Assembly (NCBI RefSeq): GCF_008369195.1 | Contig: NZ_VOBC01000001.1 | Span: 1,240,001-1,304,000 of the forward strand | Length of the DNA: 64,000 nt | Source of the DNA: Sporosarcina sp. ANT_H38 | GTDB lineage: Bacteria > Bacillota > Bacilli > Bacillales_A > Planococcaceae | Reading direction: 5' to 3' | Shown here: positions 8,947 to 18,399 of the stretch, piece by piece | Layout: each line of letters starts with the position of its first letter | How positions within the stretch are numbered: the first letter of the stretch is position 1 | The notes under the pieces: generated by a model | Told to the model about the DNA's origin: nothing | Seen by the model: only the letters and a program-made list of their open reading frames with translations | Databases searched by the model: none | Program-made: the position numbers and the translations under genes

Positions 8947-10866
8947 TTATAGGACACGCTCCTCGATCTGTTGTTTAATGAACAAAGCAAAGCTTTCGAT
9001 AGATAAACTCTCCGTTTTTTGACTACCAAATTTTCGAACATTCACCGTTCCATCACTAACCTCTTTGTCACCAAGAATAAGCATATAAGGGACCTTCTGT
9101 AGTTGGGCTTCTCTTATTTTGTAGCCCAATTTTTCATTTCGCTGATCAATCTTAACCCGTATACCTTCATCTCTTAAAATGGACTGTACATTCAATGCGT
9201 AATCCAAATGTACACTTGAGACAGGAACAATTTGTACGTGAGTAGGAGCCAGCCAAATAGGGAAAGCACCTGCAAAATGTTCGATTAGTATGCCAAAGAA
9301 TCGATCAATTGAACCAAAGATAGCACGATGGATAATAACGGGACGAACCTTTTCACTGTTTTCATCGATATACGTGAGGTCAAATTTTTCGGGCATTTGG
9401 AAATCGAGTTGAATTGTTCCGCATTGATGGCTTCGGCCTAGCGCATCTTTAATATGGAAGTCGATTTTCGGTCCGTAAAATGCGCCATCCCCCTCATTTA
9501 ATTGATAAGTAACTGCGAGATCATCCAAAACACTCTTGAGAGCCTCTTCTGAATCATTCCAAATCTCATCACTTCCTAGTGATTGCTCTGGCCTTGTTGA
9601 AAGTTCAACCGAATAATCAAAACCAAAAGCTTGATAAACCTCATCAATCAGACGAATAACTTGCTTTATTTCGTTTTTGATTTGATCATGTCTGACAAAA
9701 ATATGCGCATCATCTTGGCAGAATGTGCGAACCCTTAATAGTCCGTTAAGGGCACCGCTAAATTCATGTCGATGGACTTGCCCGAATTCAGCCATTCGAA
9801 TCGGTAAATCACGATAAGAATGAAGATTATTTTTAAAGATCAACATATGACCTGGGCAGTTCATCGGTTTCATCGCAAATTTTGCGTTTTCTACCTCTGA
9901 AAAATACATATTCTCATGATAATGATCCCAGTGCCCCGATTGCTCCCACATCCGTTGATTCATCATGAATGGCGTGCGTACCTCGGCATATCCCGCCCTC
10001 GTTTGAAGTGCACGTGAAAAGTTCTCTAGCTCTGTTCGTATTATCTGCCCATTTGGCAAATAAAACGGCATGCCTGGTGCTTCCTCAGAAAACATGAATA
10101 ATTTCAGTTGCTTGCCTAGTTTTCTGTGATCCCTTTTTTCTGCTTCCTCCAGGAAATTCAAATGCTGCTCTAAGTCTTTCTTTTTCAAGAAGGCAATTCC
10201 ATAAACACGTTGCATCACTTGTTTATTACTATCTCCTCGCCAATATGCACCTGACACACGCGTTAATTTGAACGTTTTTATCCATCCAGTTGACGGTAAA
10301 TGTGGTCCACGGCATAGATCTATAAATTCGCCTTGTTTATAAAGGGAGATTTTCTCGTCTGTTGGAATATCTTTTAAAATCTCTAATTTAAACAACTCGT
10401 CTCGCTGCTCGAATATGGCCTTTGCCTCTCCATATGTGACTTCCATACGTTCAATTGTCAAATCTTCTTCTATAATGGCTTGCATTTCTTTTTCAATCAT
10501 CGCTAAATCATTCGAAGTGATGCTAGTATTAGATTGGAAGTCGTAGTAAAAACCATTTTCAATAATTGGTCCAATTCCTAACTTTGAATCGTCATTTAGT
10601 CTTTTAACCGCCTGCCCCAACACATGCGCAGTTGTGTGCCTTAGAACACCGAGCCCTTCTTCCGATTCCTTTGTGAAAAGTGTGATCGTAGCATCCTCCA
10701 TAATGCACTGTGATAAATCATATAGTTCGCCATTCACTTTTCCCGCTACAACATTTTTTCTCAAACTTGAACTAATTGACTGTGCAATATCCTCTAATGT
10801 AATGCCTAGAGGGAAATTCTTTCGGCCACCATCTGGAAATCGAATCTCTATCTGCTTGTTATTCAT
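8947..10866 (-). CDS. thrS: Threonyl-tRNA synthetase
   Basis: 639 aa from the ATG at 10864-10866 (GGGGTG upstream). Order: TGS domain (residues ~1-60, IEIRFPDGGRKNF), editing domain with HTTAHVLGQAVKRL and RGPHL, class II catalytic core with MKPMNCPGHM (zinc cysteine), RHEFSGALNGLLRVRTF, and IIHRAIFGSIDRFFGILIEH, then the anticodon-binding domain (PTHVQIVPVS). It charges tRNA-Thr. Two tandem T-box leaders and a consensus-like promoter lie upstream, so expression should rise when tRNA-Thr is uncharged. The tandem leader resembles B. subtilis thrZ, so this could be a second, starvation-induced paralogue. Confidence 0.96.
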   Translation of the reverse strand: MNNKQIEIRFPDGGRKNFPLGITLEDIAQSISSSLRKNVVAGKVNGELYDLSQCIMEDATITLFTKESEEGLGVLRHTTAHVLGQAVKRLNDDSKLGIGPIIENGFYYDFQSNTSITSNDLAMIEKEMQAIIEEDLTIERMEVTYGEAKAIFEQRDELFKLEILKDIPTDEKISLYKQGEFIDLCRGPHLPSTGWIKTFKLTRVSGAYWRGDSNKQVMQRVYGIAFLKKKDLEQHLNFLEEAEKRDHRKLGKQLKLFMFSEEAPGMPFYLPNGQIIRTELENFSRALQTRAGYAEVRTPFMMNQRMWEQSGHWDHYHENMYFSEVENAKFAMKPMNCPGHMLIFKNNLHSYRDLPIRMAEFGQVHRHEFSGALNGLLRVRTFCQDDAHIFVRHDQIKNEIKQVIRLIDEVYQAFGFDYSVELSTRPEQSLGSDEIWNDSEEALKSVLDDLAVTYQLNEGDGAFYGPKIDFHIKDALGRSHQCGTIQLDFQMPEKFDLTYIDENSEKVRPVIIHRAIFGSIDRFFGILIEHFAGAFPIWLAPTHVQIVPVSSVHLDYALNVQSILRDEGIRVKIDQRNEKLGYKIREAQLQKVPYMLILGDKEVSDGTVNVRKFGSQKTESLSIESFALFIKQQIEERVL

Positions 10867-10902
10867 CTTAGAACACCCCATCCAATTTTTTATATAAAAA
10901 AA

Positions 10903-11150
10903 TACCCGTCCCAAATAAAGGGACGAGTATGATTACTCGTGATTCCACCCAAATTTCTAACACCATCCAACAATGGTGTTAACTCATGGCGCTGTAACGT
11001 AGCAGTATCGGTATTAGTTACTTCATTTCACTAATACAGCTCAAAAGTGGTAAATTATTTTCTGCGTTAGGAAGTTCTCAGCATTACTTCCCTCTCTGGA
11101 AACCATAAAAATAATTCATGTCTTTGTCATCGCTTTTATCGTTATTCAGT
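10903..11150 (-). promoter_or_regulatory. T-box leader (gene-proximal copy), Thr specifier
   Basis: On the minus strand a stem I region contains ACC (rc of 11049-11051) in a TTTACCAC loop, the expected threonine specifier. The T-box sequence TTGGGTGGAATCACGAG (10936-10952) gives the UGGA that pairs with the tRNA 3' end. A terminator follows: ACTCGTCCC pairs with GGGACGGGT and is followed by T7. Uncharged tRNA-Thr should favour the antiterminator and read-through into thrS. Confidence 0.92.
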
Positions 11151-11162
11151 TATATTTCTATA

Positions 11163-11395
11163 CAAATAAACACACCCATCCCTAGTAAAGGGACGAGTGT
11201 GTTTCTCGTGATTCCACCCAAATTTCTAACACCATCCAACAATGGTGCTTGCTCATGGTGCTGTAACGTAGCATAGACGGCTTAATGCAGCTCAAAAGTG
11301 GTAAATTGTTTTTTTATGTTAGGAAGATTTCAGCGTTACTTCCCTCTCTGGAAACCATAAAAACAATTCATGTCTTTATCATCGCTATTACAAAT
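11163..11395 (-). promoter_or_regulatory. T-box leader (promoter-proximal copy), Thr specifier
   Basis: A near-duplicate of the adjacent leader. It has the same TTTACCAC specifier loop (ACC at 11300-11302), the same T-box sequence (11205-11221), and its own terminator (CACTCGTCCC with GGGATGGGTG, then T-rich). Sequences around the specifier and T-box are nearly identical while the apical stem is shorter, so the pair arose by duplication and then diverged. Confidence 0.9.
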
Positions 11396-11429
11396 ATAGT
11401 TAAAATTCACTAAAATCTAATTAGATAAT

Positions 11430-11458
11430 ATCCTACAACAAAGTAAATGGAATATCAA
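11430..11458 (-). promoter_or_regulatory. Sigma-A-type promoter for the thrS leader
   Basis: On the minus strand TTGATA (11453-11458) and TAGGAT (11430-11435) are separated by 17 nt. The predicted start lies just upstream of the first T-box. Confidence 0.65.
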
Positions 11459-11459
11459 G

Positions 11460-11790
11460 CTTTTTCTGATTGCATCCAATACAGGATATGTACCATTAGT
11501 AAAAAGTGATACTCATAGCTAGATTCTTCATGCTCCGTATCCCCAATCCAAATCATACCTACAAAAAAATTTCTAACCATTTAGGATTATTTATTATCTG
11601 GACTCGCATATTCTGTGATCACTTGTGCTTGCCTATGATTTCTGGCAATTTCTAAGCAAGAATATGACGCTTCTATTGAAAAATCCTTACCCCAAGACTT
11701 TTTGTTTTACTGATATATTTCTTATACATCACATAATGGTTAGCTCTCAAACTCGTTAATTTGATCCAACTCTTTCTATGTTGCAAATAG
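11460..11790. other. Intergenic, with a short degraded coding scrap
   Basis: No intact gene. On the minus strand about 38 codons ending near 11590 read like real protein (KKSWGKDFSIEASYSCLEIA...) but have no start and follow stops. Origin unknown. Confidence 0.4.
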
Positions 11791-11795
11791 TTGCC

Positions 11796-12333
11796 TGTCG
11801 CGTCCCTACAATGTTCAAGTGAAAAATGCAGTTGCTTGGAAAGAAAAGAATAGATGACTTTCTATAGAAATAGTAAGTGCCCGAAGATACAATTTCGGGC
11901 ACTCTTGTACTTTGTAGAATGTGTTCCATGCTTACTTTTAGTAAAGAGTATGCATCTAAGCTTGTGTCGCCCTATAGTAAGTGACACTTCTCTAAAATAA
12001 ATAAGAAAAAACCATAGAGAAAGTATCAGCCGCCAAAATTTCATCTTTGGCGGCTTTTCTCCAGGTAAGAAGCCTGCTATTCTTTCGTCACAGAAATCTT
12101 CAGCACTCTGCGTACTTATGCATTTGGAGCGCGACGGATGAAGGACAACCATACGAATACCGAAAAAAAATGTGTAGTGATGCGACAAAGTCGCATCACT
12201 ACACATCCAGACATCACGGAAATCTCACTAGAAGTCATTTAATCCAATGCGATCCAAAAGCGCAACTATACAAGTATCGGCCTTTGGGGGGCAAGTTATT
12301 TATCGATAACTTTTTGGTTAATCAACAGACGTG
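11796..12333 (-). repeat. Non-coding repeat element, copy A (inverted relative to copy B)
   Basis: Read on the minus strand from 12333, it starts CACGTCTGTTGATTAA and continues with TTGTATAGTTGC, GCCGCCAAAGATGAAATTTTGG hairpin (12031-12056 region), CTATGGTTTTTTCTTATTTA, AAGCTTAGATGCATA, a GTGCCCGAA hairpin (about 11879-11902) and GCGACAGGCAACTATT. The same blocks in the same order occur at 28698-29090 on the plus strand. Copy A contains an extra ~130-nt segment with a 17-bp hairpin and lacks the distal inverted repeat. No conserved ORF is credible. Confidence 0.75.
12170..12206. repeat. Perfect 17-bp hairpin inside repeat copy A
   Basis: ATGTGTAGTGATGCGAC (12170-12186) and its exact reverse complement (12190-12206) flank an AAA loop. 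It is preceded by A8, so on the minus strand a T-run follows the stem: it could terminate leftward transcripts. Confidence 0.85.
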
Positions 12334-12570
12334 CTATTATTTAATATTAAAATCATCGTTCATTTTAGGATTAAATGGTTGAGATTTTTCTCTCTTTCTT
12401 TAGGAAGGTGAGAAAACCATTTGAACGAAATAATGTAGGAATAAGAATAACCCCAAGGATTACGCTATTCCCCCTGGGATTACTACATCTACAGGTCAGC
12501 GAGGAGATGTCACCGAAATAAACCATGTATCGGCTTGCCGCCGCTCAAAATCAATAAACAACGAACAAGA
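12334..12570. other. Intergenic between repeat A and asnO
   Basis: No gene seen. Imperfect GGGG/CCCC pairing around 12450-12480 may be the asnO terminator, but it is weak. Confidence 0.4.
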
Positions 12571-14421
12571 TTAGTTATCAATGATGTTTATATTGTAATT
12601 TTCTAACCACATGTTAATTTGGACAAGGTGGGCGATGAGTTGGGGGCCTGTCATAAGCTGACCGAACCAAGGAGTTTTGAATGAGGATCCGTCTGAATCG
12701 ATGATGTCCATTACTCTTTGTTTTGAGACGAGCTCTAGTAGTGGAGATGTTTTATTATCTAGGATATTATTTAACTTAGCCTTAACTAGGTTCATATATG
12801 TTTGATGATGAGTTTTAGGATACGGACTCTTTTTCCGGTAAAGAATTTCATTAGGAAGTACTCCTTCTAAAGCCTTTCGTAATATCCCTTTCTCTTGGCC
12901 ATTCAGCATTTTCATTTCCCACGGTATATTCCAGGCATATTCAACAATGCGGTGATCAGCGAATGGAACCCGTACTTCTAAACTCGCTCCCATACTCATA
13001 CGATCTTTTCGCTCCAAAAGCGTTGACATAAACCAAATCATATTTAGATAAGACATTTCCCGGTGCCGTATTTCAATTTGGGTTTCTCCTCCTAAACGAG
13101 GCACTTCACTAATCGTTTCGTTATAACGATCCCTCACATACCCTTCTAAATCGAGTTTCTTTTGCCAATGTGGAAGCAATAGCTGCTGTCTTTCCGCTTG
13201 GGACCGCATCCACGGAAACTCATTTCCATTCAGTAATTCTTCTTTATAAAACCATGGATACCCTCCGAAGATCTCATCTGCACACTCACCAGACAAAGCA
13301 ACAGTGTAGTCTTGTTTTATCTGATCGCAAAACCATAACAATGATGAGTCTACGTCTGCCATACCAGGTAAATCTCTCATCATGACTGCTTCTTCCAACA
13401 GGTTTGCGAGTTGATCATTATTAATAATGGCCGAGTGATGATTAGAGCCCAAATATTGTTGCATTTTCTGTATCCATGGTGCATCTTGATCAGGCTGAAA
13501 GGAACTCGCTTTGAAATATTGATTGTTCTGCTCGTAGTCAATGGAGTAGGTATGAAGAGAACCGCGTCCCTCTTTTTTGAAAAATTCTGAAGCAAATGAA
13601 CTAATCGCGCTCGAATCAATACCCCCAGATAAGAAAGTACAAACAGGTACATCAGCGACTAACTGGCGCTCAACGGCATCCTGAACAAGAATTTTCACTT
13701 GTTCAGCCGTCTCATCTAACGTATGATGGTGCTTTTTGCTTTCTACGTTCCAATAACGCCAAATCTTCAGTCCATTCCGATTATAAGTCATTGCATGCGC
13801 TGGGCGAAGTTCATTAATGCCCCGAAAGACGCCATGACCCGGAGTCCGGGAGGGTCCTAATCCAAACACTTCCTGAAACCCCTCCCTGTCCACTTCACTT
13901 TTCACCTTAGGATGTGCTAGAATCGCCTTGATCTCTGAACCAAACAAGAGCGATCCGTTCTCTTCACGGTAAAATAGCGGTTTAACACCAAGACGATCTC
14001 GTGCCATAAAAAGCTGCTCCCGATGTTGATCCCAAACAGTAAATGCAAAAATTCCATTTAGATGCTTTACACAATCTTCTCCCCACTCGATATATGCCGT
14101 TAGTAACACTTCAGTATCGGAATAAGACTGAAATGAATGCCCTCTTTTTAGTAATTCCTTTCTAATTTCTTCAGTATTATAAAGCTCTCCGTTATATACG
14201 AAAGTAAAAGTATTACTGTTTTTTTCTATTGACATCGGCTGAATACCTCCGGCAGGATCGACAACTATAAGCCGTGTATGACCTAGTAACAGATGACGCG
14301 AACTCCATACATTCGAAGCATCCGGACCTCTCTTCGCCAATGTATTTGCCATCTTTTCCACAATGAATACTTGTTGTGTCAAATCTTGATGCCAATCAAC
14401 CCATCCCGTTATTCCACACAC
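12571..14421 (-). CDS. asnO: Glutamine-hydrolysing asparagine synthetase, AsnO type
   Basis: 616 aa, full length for AsnO. The N-terminal class II amidotransferase starts MCGITGWVDW with the catalytic Cys2, then RGPDASN and YNGELYNTEEIR. The synthetase domain has the ATP PP-loop FLSGGIDSSAISS, and later SGECADEIFGGYPWF and RKKSPYPKTHH. It makes Asn from Asp with Gln and ATP; relatives in this family amidate other acids, including meso-DAP in peptidoglycan. Last gene of the dapL-dapF-glnA-asnO unit, 63 nt after glnA. The B. subtilis orthologue is linked to sporulation. Confidence 0.93.
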   Translation of the reverse strand: MCGITGWVDWHQDLTQQVFIVEKMANTLAKRGPDASNVWSSRHLLLGHTRLIVVDPAGGIQPMSIEKNSNTFTFVYNGELYNTEEIRKELLKRGHSFQSYSDTEVLLTAYIEWGEDCVKHLNGIFAFTVWDQHREQLFMARDRLGVKPLFYREENGSLLFGSEIKAILAHPKVKSEVDREGFQEVFGLGPSRTPGHGVFRGINELRPAHAMTYNRNGLKIWRYWNVESKKHHHTLDETAEQVKILVQDAVERQLVADVPVCTFLSGGIDSSAISSFASEFFKKEGRGSLHTYSIDYEQNNQYFKASSFQPDQDAPWIQKMQQYLGSNHHSAIINNDQLANLLEEAVMMRDLPGMADVDSSLLWFCDQIKQDYTVALSGECADEIFGGYPWFYKEELLNGNEFPWMRSQAERQQLLLPHWQKKLDLEGYVRDRYNETISEVPRLGGETQIEIRHREMSYLNMIWFMSTLLERKDRMSMGASLEVRVPFADHRIVEYAWNIPWEMKMLNGQEKGILRKALEGVLPNEILYRKKSPYPKTHHQTYMNLVKAKLNNILDNKTSPLLELVSKQRVMDIIDSDGSSFKTPWFGQLMTGPQLIAHLVQINMWLENYNINIIDN

Positions 14422-14484
14422 TAGCGATCACTCCTTCTCATTAGAAATTTTTCTATTAGCTTCTTTTAACCATCCACCGCATTA

Positions 14485-15810
14485 TTAATATTGCGACAAA
14501 TATTGATCGCGTTCCCATGGGTGTACATGTATCCTATACATATCCCATTCTTTTTCTTTCGCTGCTATAAACCGTTTCAACAAATGGCTTCCTAAAGCAT
14601 GAGTAATCACTTTGTCTGCTTTTAAATTTTTTAATGCCTCAGCTAAAGTAGCCGGTAGATCAATTATTCCGTTTGATTCCCGCTCTTCTATTGACATCAC
14701 ATAGATATTTTGGTTAATTGTTTCAGGAGGTGTTAATTTATTTTTAATACCTTCTAATCCCGCAGCAAGCAGGACAGCCATGGCTAAATACGGATTTGCA
14801 GCAGGATCAACACTACGAACTTCTACACGTGTACTCAACCCACGTGATGCCGGGATTCGAATAAGTGCACTTCTGTTTCTTGCTGACCAAGCCACATAGC
14901 ATGGCGCCTCATATCCGGGGACTAATCTTTTGTAGGAATTTACGGTGGGGTTTGTTATAGCAGTAAAACCCTGAGCATGTTTCAGAATTCCTGCTACAAA
15001 ATTTCTTGCAGTTTCACTTATTTCTAGTGAATCGTTTGGATCATAAAAAGTATTTTCACCATTTTTGAATAAGCTCAAGTTACAATGCATCCCCGATCCG
15101 TTTATGCCAAATAATGGTTTAGGCATAAATGTCGCGTGCAGCCCATGTTTGCGGGCAATTGTTTTAACGATAAGCTTAAAGGTTTGAATATCATCACAAG
15201 CTCTAATGGCACTTTGATATTTAAAATCAATTTCATGCTGACCGGGTGCTACTTCATGATGGGAAGCTTCAATCTCAAATCCCATTTCTTCCAGTTCCAA
15301 TACGATATCACGACGGCAAGTTTCTCCTAGGTCAGTCGGTGCAAGATCAAAATAACCGCCATTATCATTCAACTCCAGTATTGGTTCACCCTTATCATTG
15401 AGTTTAAATAAGAAAAATTCAGGTTCAGGACCAACATTGAAATCAGTAAACCCGAGTTCTTTCATTTCGTTTAAAACCCTCTTAAGATTATTTCGAGGGT
15501 CACCTTCAAATGGTGTTCCATCTGGATGATATATATCACAGATGAGGCGCGCGATTTTTCCTTTCTCTGTTGAAAAAGGAAAGATCATAAACGTATCTAA
15601 ATCTGGATATAAATACATATCCGATTCTTCAATACGTACAAATCCTTCAATTGATGAACCATCAAACATCATTTTGTTATCGAGTGCTTTTGGCAACTGA
15701 CTGATTGGAATTTCAACATTTTTAATTGTTCCAAATAAGTCTGTAAATTGCAGTCGAATATACCTTACATTTTGCTCTTTTGCCAAATCTAATATAGATT
15801 CTCTATTCAT
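14485..15810 (-). CDS. glnA: Glutamine synthetase type I
   Basis: 441 aa, closely like Bacillus GlnA along its length: [38 protein letters not shown], the GPEPEFFLF metal site, [12 protein letters not shown], the [17 protein letters not shown] loop and [13 protein letters not shown]. It makes glutamine from glutamate, ammonia and ATP. No glnR lies beside it, unlike the usual glnRA pair, so it is probably an extra copy serving this cluster: it would feed Gln to AsnO downstream. It starts 2 nt after the dapF stop, indicating translational coupling. Confidence 0.95.
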   Translation of the reverse strand: MNRESILDLAKEQNVRYIRLQFTDLFGTIKNVEIPISQLPKALDNKMMFDGSSIEGFVRIEESDMYLYPDLDTFMIFPFSTEKGKIARLICDIYHPDGTPFEGDPRNNLKRVLNEMKELGFTDFNVGPEPEFFLFKLNDKGEPILELNDNGGYFDLAPTDLGETCRRDIVLELEEMGFEIEASHHEVAPGQHEIDFKYQSAIRACDDIQTFKLIVKTIARKHGLHATFMPKPLFGINGSGMHCNLSLFKNGENTFYDPNDSLEISETARNFVAGILKHAQGFTAITNPTVNSYKRLVPGYEAPCYVAWSARNRSALIRIPASRGLSTRVEVRSVDPAANPYLAMAVLLAAGLEGIKNKLTPPETINQNIYVMSIEERESNGIIDLPATLAEALKNLKADKVITHALGSHLLKRFIAAKEKEWDMYRIHVHPWERDQYLSQY

Positions 15811-15812
15811 AC

Positions 15813-16724
15813 TTAACCCCTCCCATTCCGTCTAATATCATTACTTTCATCTATCATGGAACCTATAATACAGATGTCTTTATCCAGTTCTCCTTGGCAG
15901 ATATATGTCGCTTTTCCTCTTTTCAATACGCGTCCATCTTCATCCCAACTTACCGTCAAGTCTCCACCAGGAAGATGTACTGTGATTGGAAGATGTCTGT
16001 CAACCATATCGTTTAAGGTAGCAGCCACTACTGCAGCGCAAGCGCCTGTTCCACAAGCCATTGTAATGCCCGATCCTCGTTCCCACACTCGATAATCAAT
16101 TTCTCGGCTATTTTTGACATGTACAATGCCGACGTTTATTCGATCTGGAAATAAATCGGAATTTTCTATCTCAGGACCTATTTTATCTAACAGAACTTCA
16201 TTCACATCATCGACAAACATGATCGCATGTGGATTCCCCATCGATACACAAGTTATGCGATACACTTCACCTCTAAATGAATGCGGTTCATCTATCGCAA
16301 CCGCGAATGGATCTCCTTGCATCGGTATCATATTTTTTAATAGTTTGGGCTCTCCCATATCGACAGTTACATACTGCACGTTTTTTTCATTGTCTACATC
16401 CAGTTCTACGCTCACTACCCCACCCAATGTTTCAATTGTAAAAGGGGATGTTGTAGCGTACTTTTGATCAAAAAGAATCTTTGCTACACAACGCAAACCG
16501 TTGCCACAATTCTTCGCTTCCGATCCATCCACGTTAAAAATTCTCATTTGAAAATCTGCTATATCCGAAGAGCCTATTAGGATTATGCCGTCAGATCCGA
16601 TACCGAAGTTCACATCAGAGACTATTTGGGCAAGATAATTATAGTCTTGATAGACCATTTCAGTTTCTAATTGATTGAAAATAACATAGGAGTTACCCAA
16701 TCCATGCATTTTAGTAAACAACAA
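15813..16724 (-). CDS. dapF: Diaminopimelate epimerase
   Basis: 303 aa. The two catalytic cysteines are in NCGNGLRCV and [11 protein letters not shown]. Also seen: [11 protein letters not shown] at the N terminus, [15 protein letters not shown], and SMGNPHAI. It interconverts LL- and meso-diaminopimelate without cofactor. The C terminus runs about 20 residues longer than typical. It begins 12 nt after dapL and ends 2 nt before glnA. Together with dapL it makes meso-DAP from tetrahydrodipicolinate in two steps. Confidence 0.95.
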   Translation of the reverse strand: MLFTKMHGLGNSYVIFNQLETEMVYQDYNYLAQIVSDVNFGIGSDGIILIGSSDIADFQMRIFNVDGSEAKNCGNGLRCVAKILFDQKYATTSPFTIETLGGVVSVELDVDNEKNVQYVTVDMGEPKLLKNMIPMQGDPFAVAIDEPHSFRGEVYRITCVSMGNPHAIMFVDDVNEVLLDKIGPEIENSDLFPDRINVGIVHVKNSREIDYRVWERGSGITMACGTGACAAVVAATLNDMVDRHLPITVHLPGGDLTVSWDEDGRVLKRGKATYICQGELDKDICIIGSMIDESNDIRRNGRG

Positions 16725-16736
16725 CTTTATCCCCCC

Positions 16737-17975
16737 TTAAAAGATGAATTTGGATGTACTCAACCTTGCTTTGATTTCAGTGATTACTCGTTGTTCTTCT
16801 TCCACTCCATTCGCTTGAAACGTAACCGAAAATCGCACATAGTGTCCGGCATCATCCCATGGAACGCTGGATATTAAATGTTCACGTAATAAATACTGGC
16901 TAAACTCTTCCGCAGACTTAAATTGAGGACCGTCTGCTACCGCTTTTGGTATCTTGGTATATAAGAAAAATGCCCCGTTCGGTTTTTTAACATTAAAGCC
17001 GCACTCACTTAATACTTTTGTCAAATGATCGTGACGCCGTGAATACTTCGCGGCAGTGAGTTCTGTAATCTCTGGTTGAGAAAGAGCAAATGCCGCTGCT
17101 TTTTGTATGGCGATAAATTGACCAGAGTCAATAGTGTCCTTCACAGTCTTAATCGCATTGACAAGTTTCGAATTTCCCGCTATAAACCCAATGCGCCAGC
17201 CTGTCATATTGAATGATTTCGATAAGGAGTGAAGCTCTATTCCCACCTCCTTTGCCCCGGGTACAGAAAGGAAGCTTAGCGGCTTTTCATCATCGAATAC
17301 GAGAGCAGCATAAGAGGCATCGTGCACAACGATCAGTTGATTTTTCTTTGCAAATTGAACTACTTCCTCAAAGAATTTCGCATTTGCAACAGCTCCTGTT
17401 GGGTTGTTTGGATAATTCAAGTAAAGTAGCTTCGCTTTCTTCAAAATCCCCTCACTCAATGAATCTAGTTTTGGCAGAAATGCATTTTCCTCCAATAACG
17501 GTAGATGGACAACTTCTCCTCCGTAATACTCTGTGTGGGTACCTAAAATGGGATAACAGGGCGATGGCATAAGTGTAATATCACCAGGATTGATGAAAGC
17601 TGTAGGAATCATAGCCAATGCCGACTTTGACCCGATTGAATGGTTAATCTCTGTTTCTGGGTCAAGATTATTCACTCCAAATACATGTTTCATATACTTT
17701 GCGGCAGCATGCTTCAATTCAACAATTCCATTATCCGCATACATGCGATTTTCAAGTTTCTTTGCTTCGTCCTCCAATATTTTCACAACTGCTTTATCTG
17801 CCATTGCATCAGGCTCACCAACTCCAAGATCGATCAATTCCATCAGAGGATTTGCCAGCAAGACCTCTTTTTTCACCCTCTTTATTCTTTCGAATTTATA
17901 GATTTCTTCATTCAAGCCAAATTGTTTTCCACCTAAACGGTCTGCGAACAATTGTTGTATATAATCAGTTGACAT
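16737..17975 (-). CDS. dapL: LL-diaminopimelate aminotransferase
   Basis: Start chosen at 17973-17975 (MSTDY) because GGAGG lies 7 nt upstream; the ATG six bases earlier touches the ribosome site. About 412 aa, a fold-type I PLP enzyme: LGVGEPDAMAD, YPNNPTGAVA, and the PLP lysine in SLSKSFNMTGWRIGF. The LGVGEPD and YADNGI pattern is that of DapL, which makes LL-DAP directly from tetrahydrodipicolinate and glutamate. A generic class I/II aminotransferase is the alternative, but dapF next door supports DapL. Confidence 0.85.
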   Translation of the reverse strand: MSTDYIQQLFADRLGGKQFGLNEEIYKFERIKRVKKEVLLANPLMELIDLGVGEPDAMADKAVVKILEDEAKKLENRMYADNGIVELKHAAAKYMKHVFGVNNLDPETEINHSIGSKSALAMIPTAFINPGDITLMPSPCYPILGTHTEYYGGEVVHLPLLEENAFLPKLDSLSEGILKKAKLLYLNYPNNPTGAVANAKFFEEVVQFAKKNQLIVVHDASYAALVFDDEKPLSFLSVPGAKEVGIELHSLSKSFNMTGWRIGFIAGNSKLVNAIKTVKDTIDSGQFIAIQKAAAFALSQPEITELTAAKYSRRHDHLTKVLSECGFNVKKPNGAFFLYTKIPKAVADGPQFKSAEEFSQYLLREHLISSVPWDDAGHYVRFSVTFQANGVEEEQRVITEIKARLSTSKFIF

Positions 17976-18234
17976 ATCCATTCCTCCAAAACAGTAAGGC
18001 CATCCTGCTCAAGGTGGGCTCATTGAATATCATAGCCGCATCCTTACCTTTTTGAATTGCCCAAACTAACCCTGCATCCGCTCTTCTCCTGCCGATATGG
18101 GCGAACCCTTCAAGCAAAGTTAAGGTTTGAACGGCAATTGCATCGGATTTATCGCCTTTTATATTCGCCAGTATAGTAATTCCGCAAACAGCGTGTTCAA
18201 ACTGAGGATCGTACATACCCTGTTTTTTCTCCAT
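17965..18234 (-). pseudogene. N-terminal fragment of glutamate synthase large subunit
   Basis: 89 aa. MYDPQFEHAVCGITILANIKG followed by AVQTLTLLEGFAHIGRRRAD matches the extreme N terminus of GltB-type class II amidotransferases (YDP..EHDACG.GF.ANIKG, then LLE...HRG..GAD), including the would-be catalytic Cys. After that it diverges and stops, whereas the intact protein exceeds 1400 aa. Its stop overlaps the dapL start by 11 nt, so it may persist as a leader-like ORF that couples translation to dapL. Confidence 0.7.
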
Positions 18235-18369
18235 ATCTTTTCCATTTGAAACTCTCCTCTGCTGCTTGAATTCAATTTATAATTCTATAATATCGATTTT
18301 AAAATGAAATTGATTTAGACTCATTGAATAAACATTTGCACTTTAATGGCAATGACGGAAATTTGCAAT

Positions 18370-18394
18370 AAAAAAACCAAGCAGAAGAGCCTGG
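18370..18394 (-). terminator. Terminator after the AraC-family gene
   Basis: On the minus strand CCAGGC-loop-GCTTGG is followed by T7. It separates the regulator gene from the gltB-fragment/dapL unit. Confidence 0.7.
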
Positions 18395-18399
18395 CAAGA

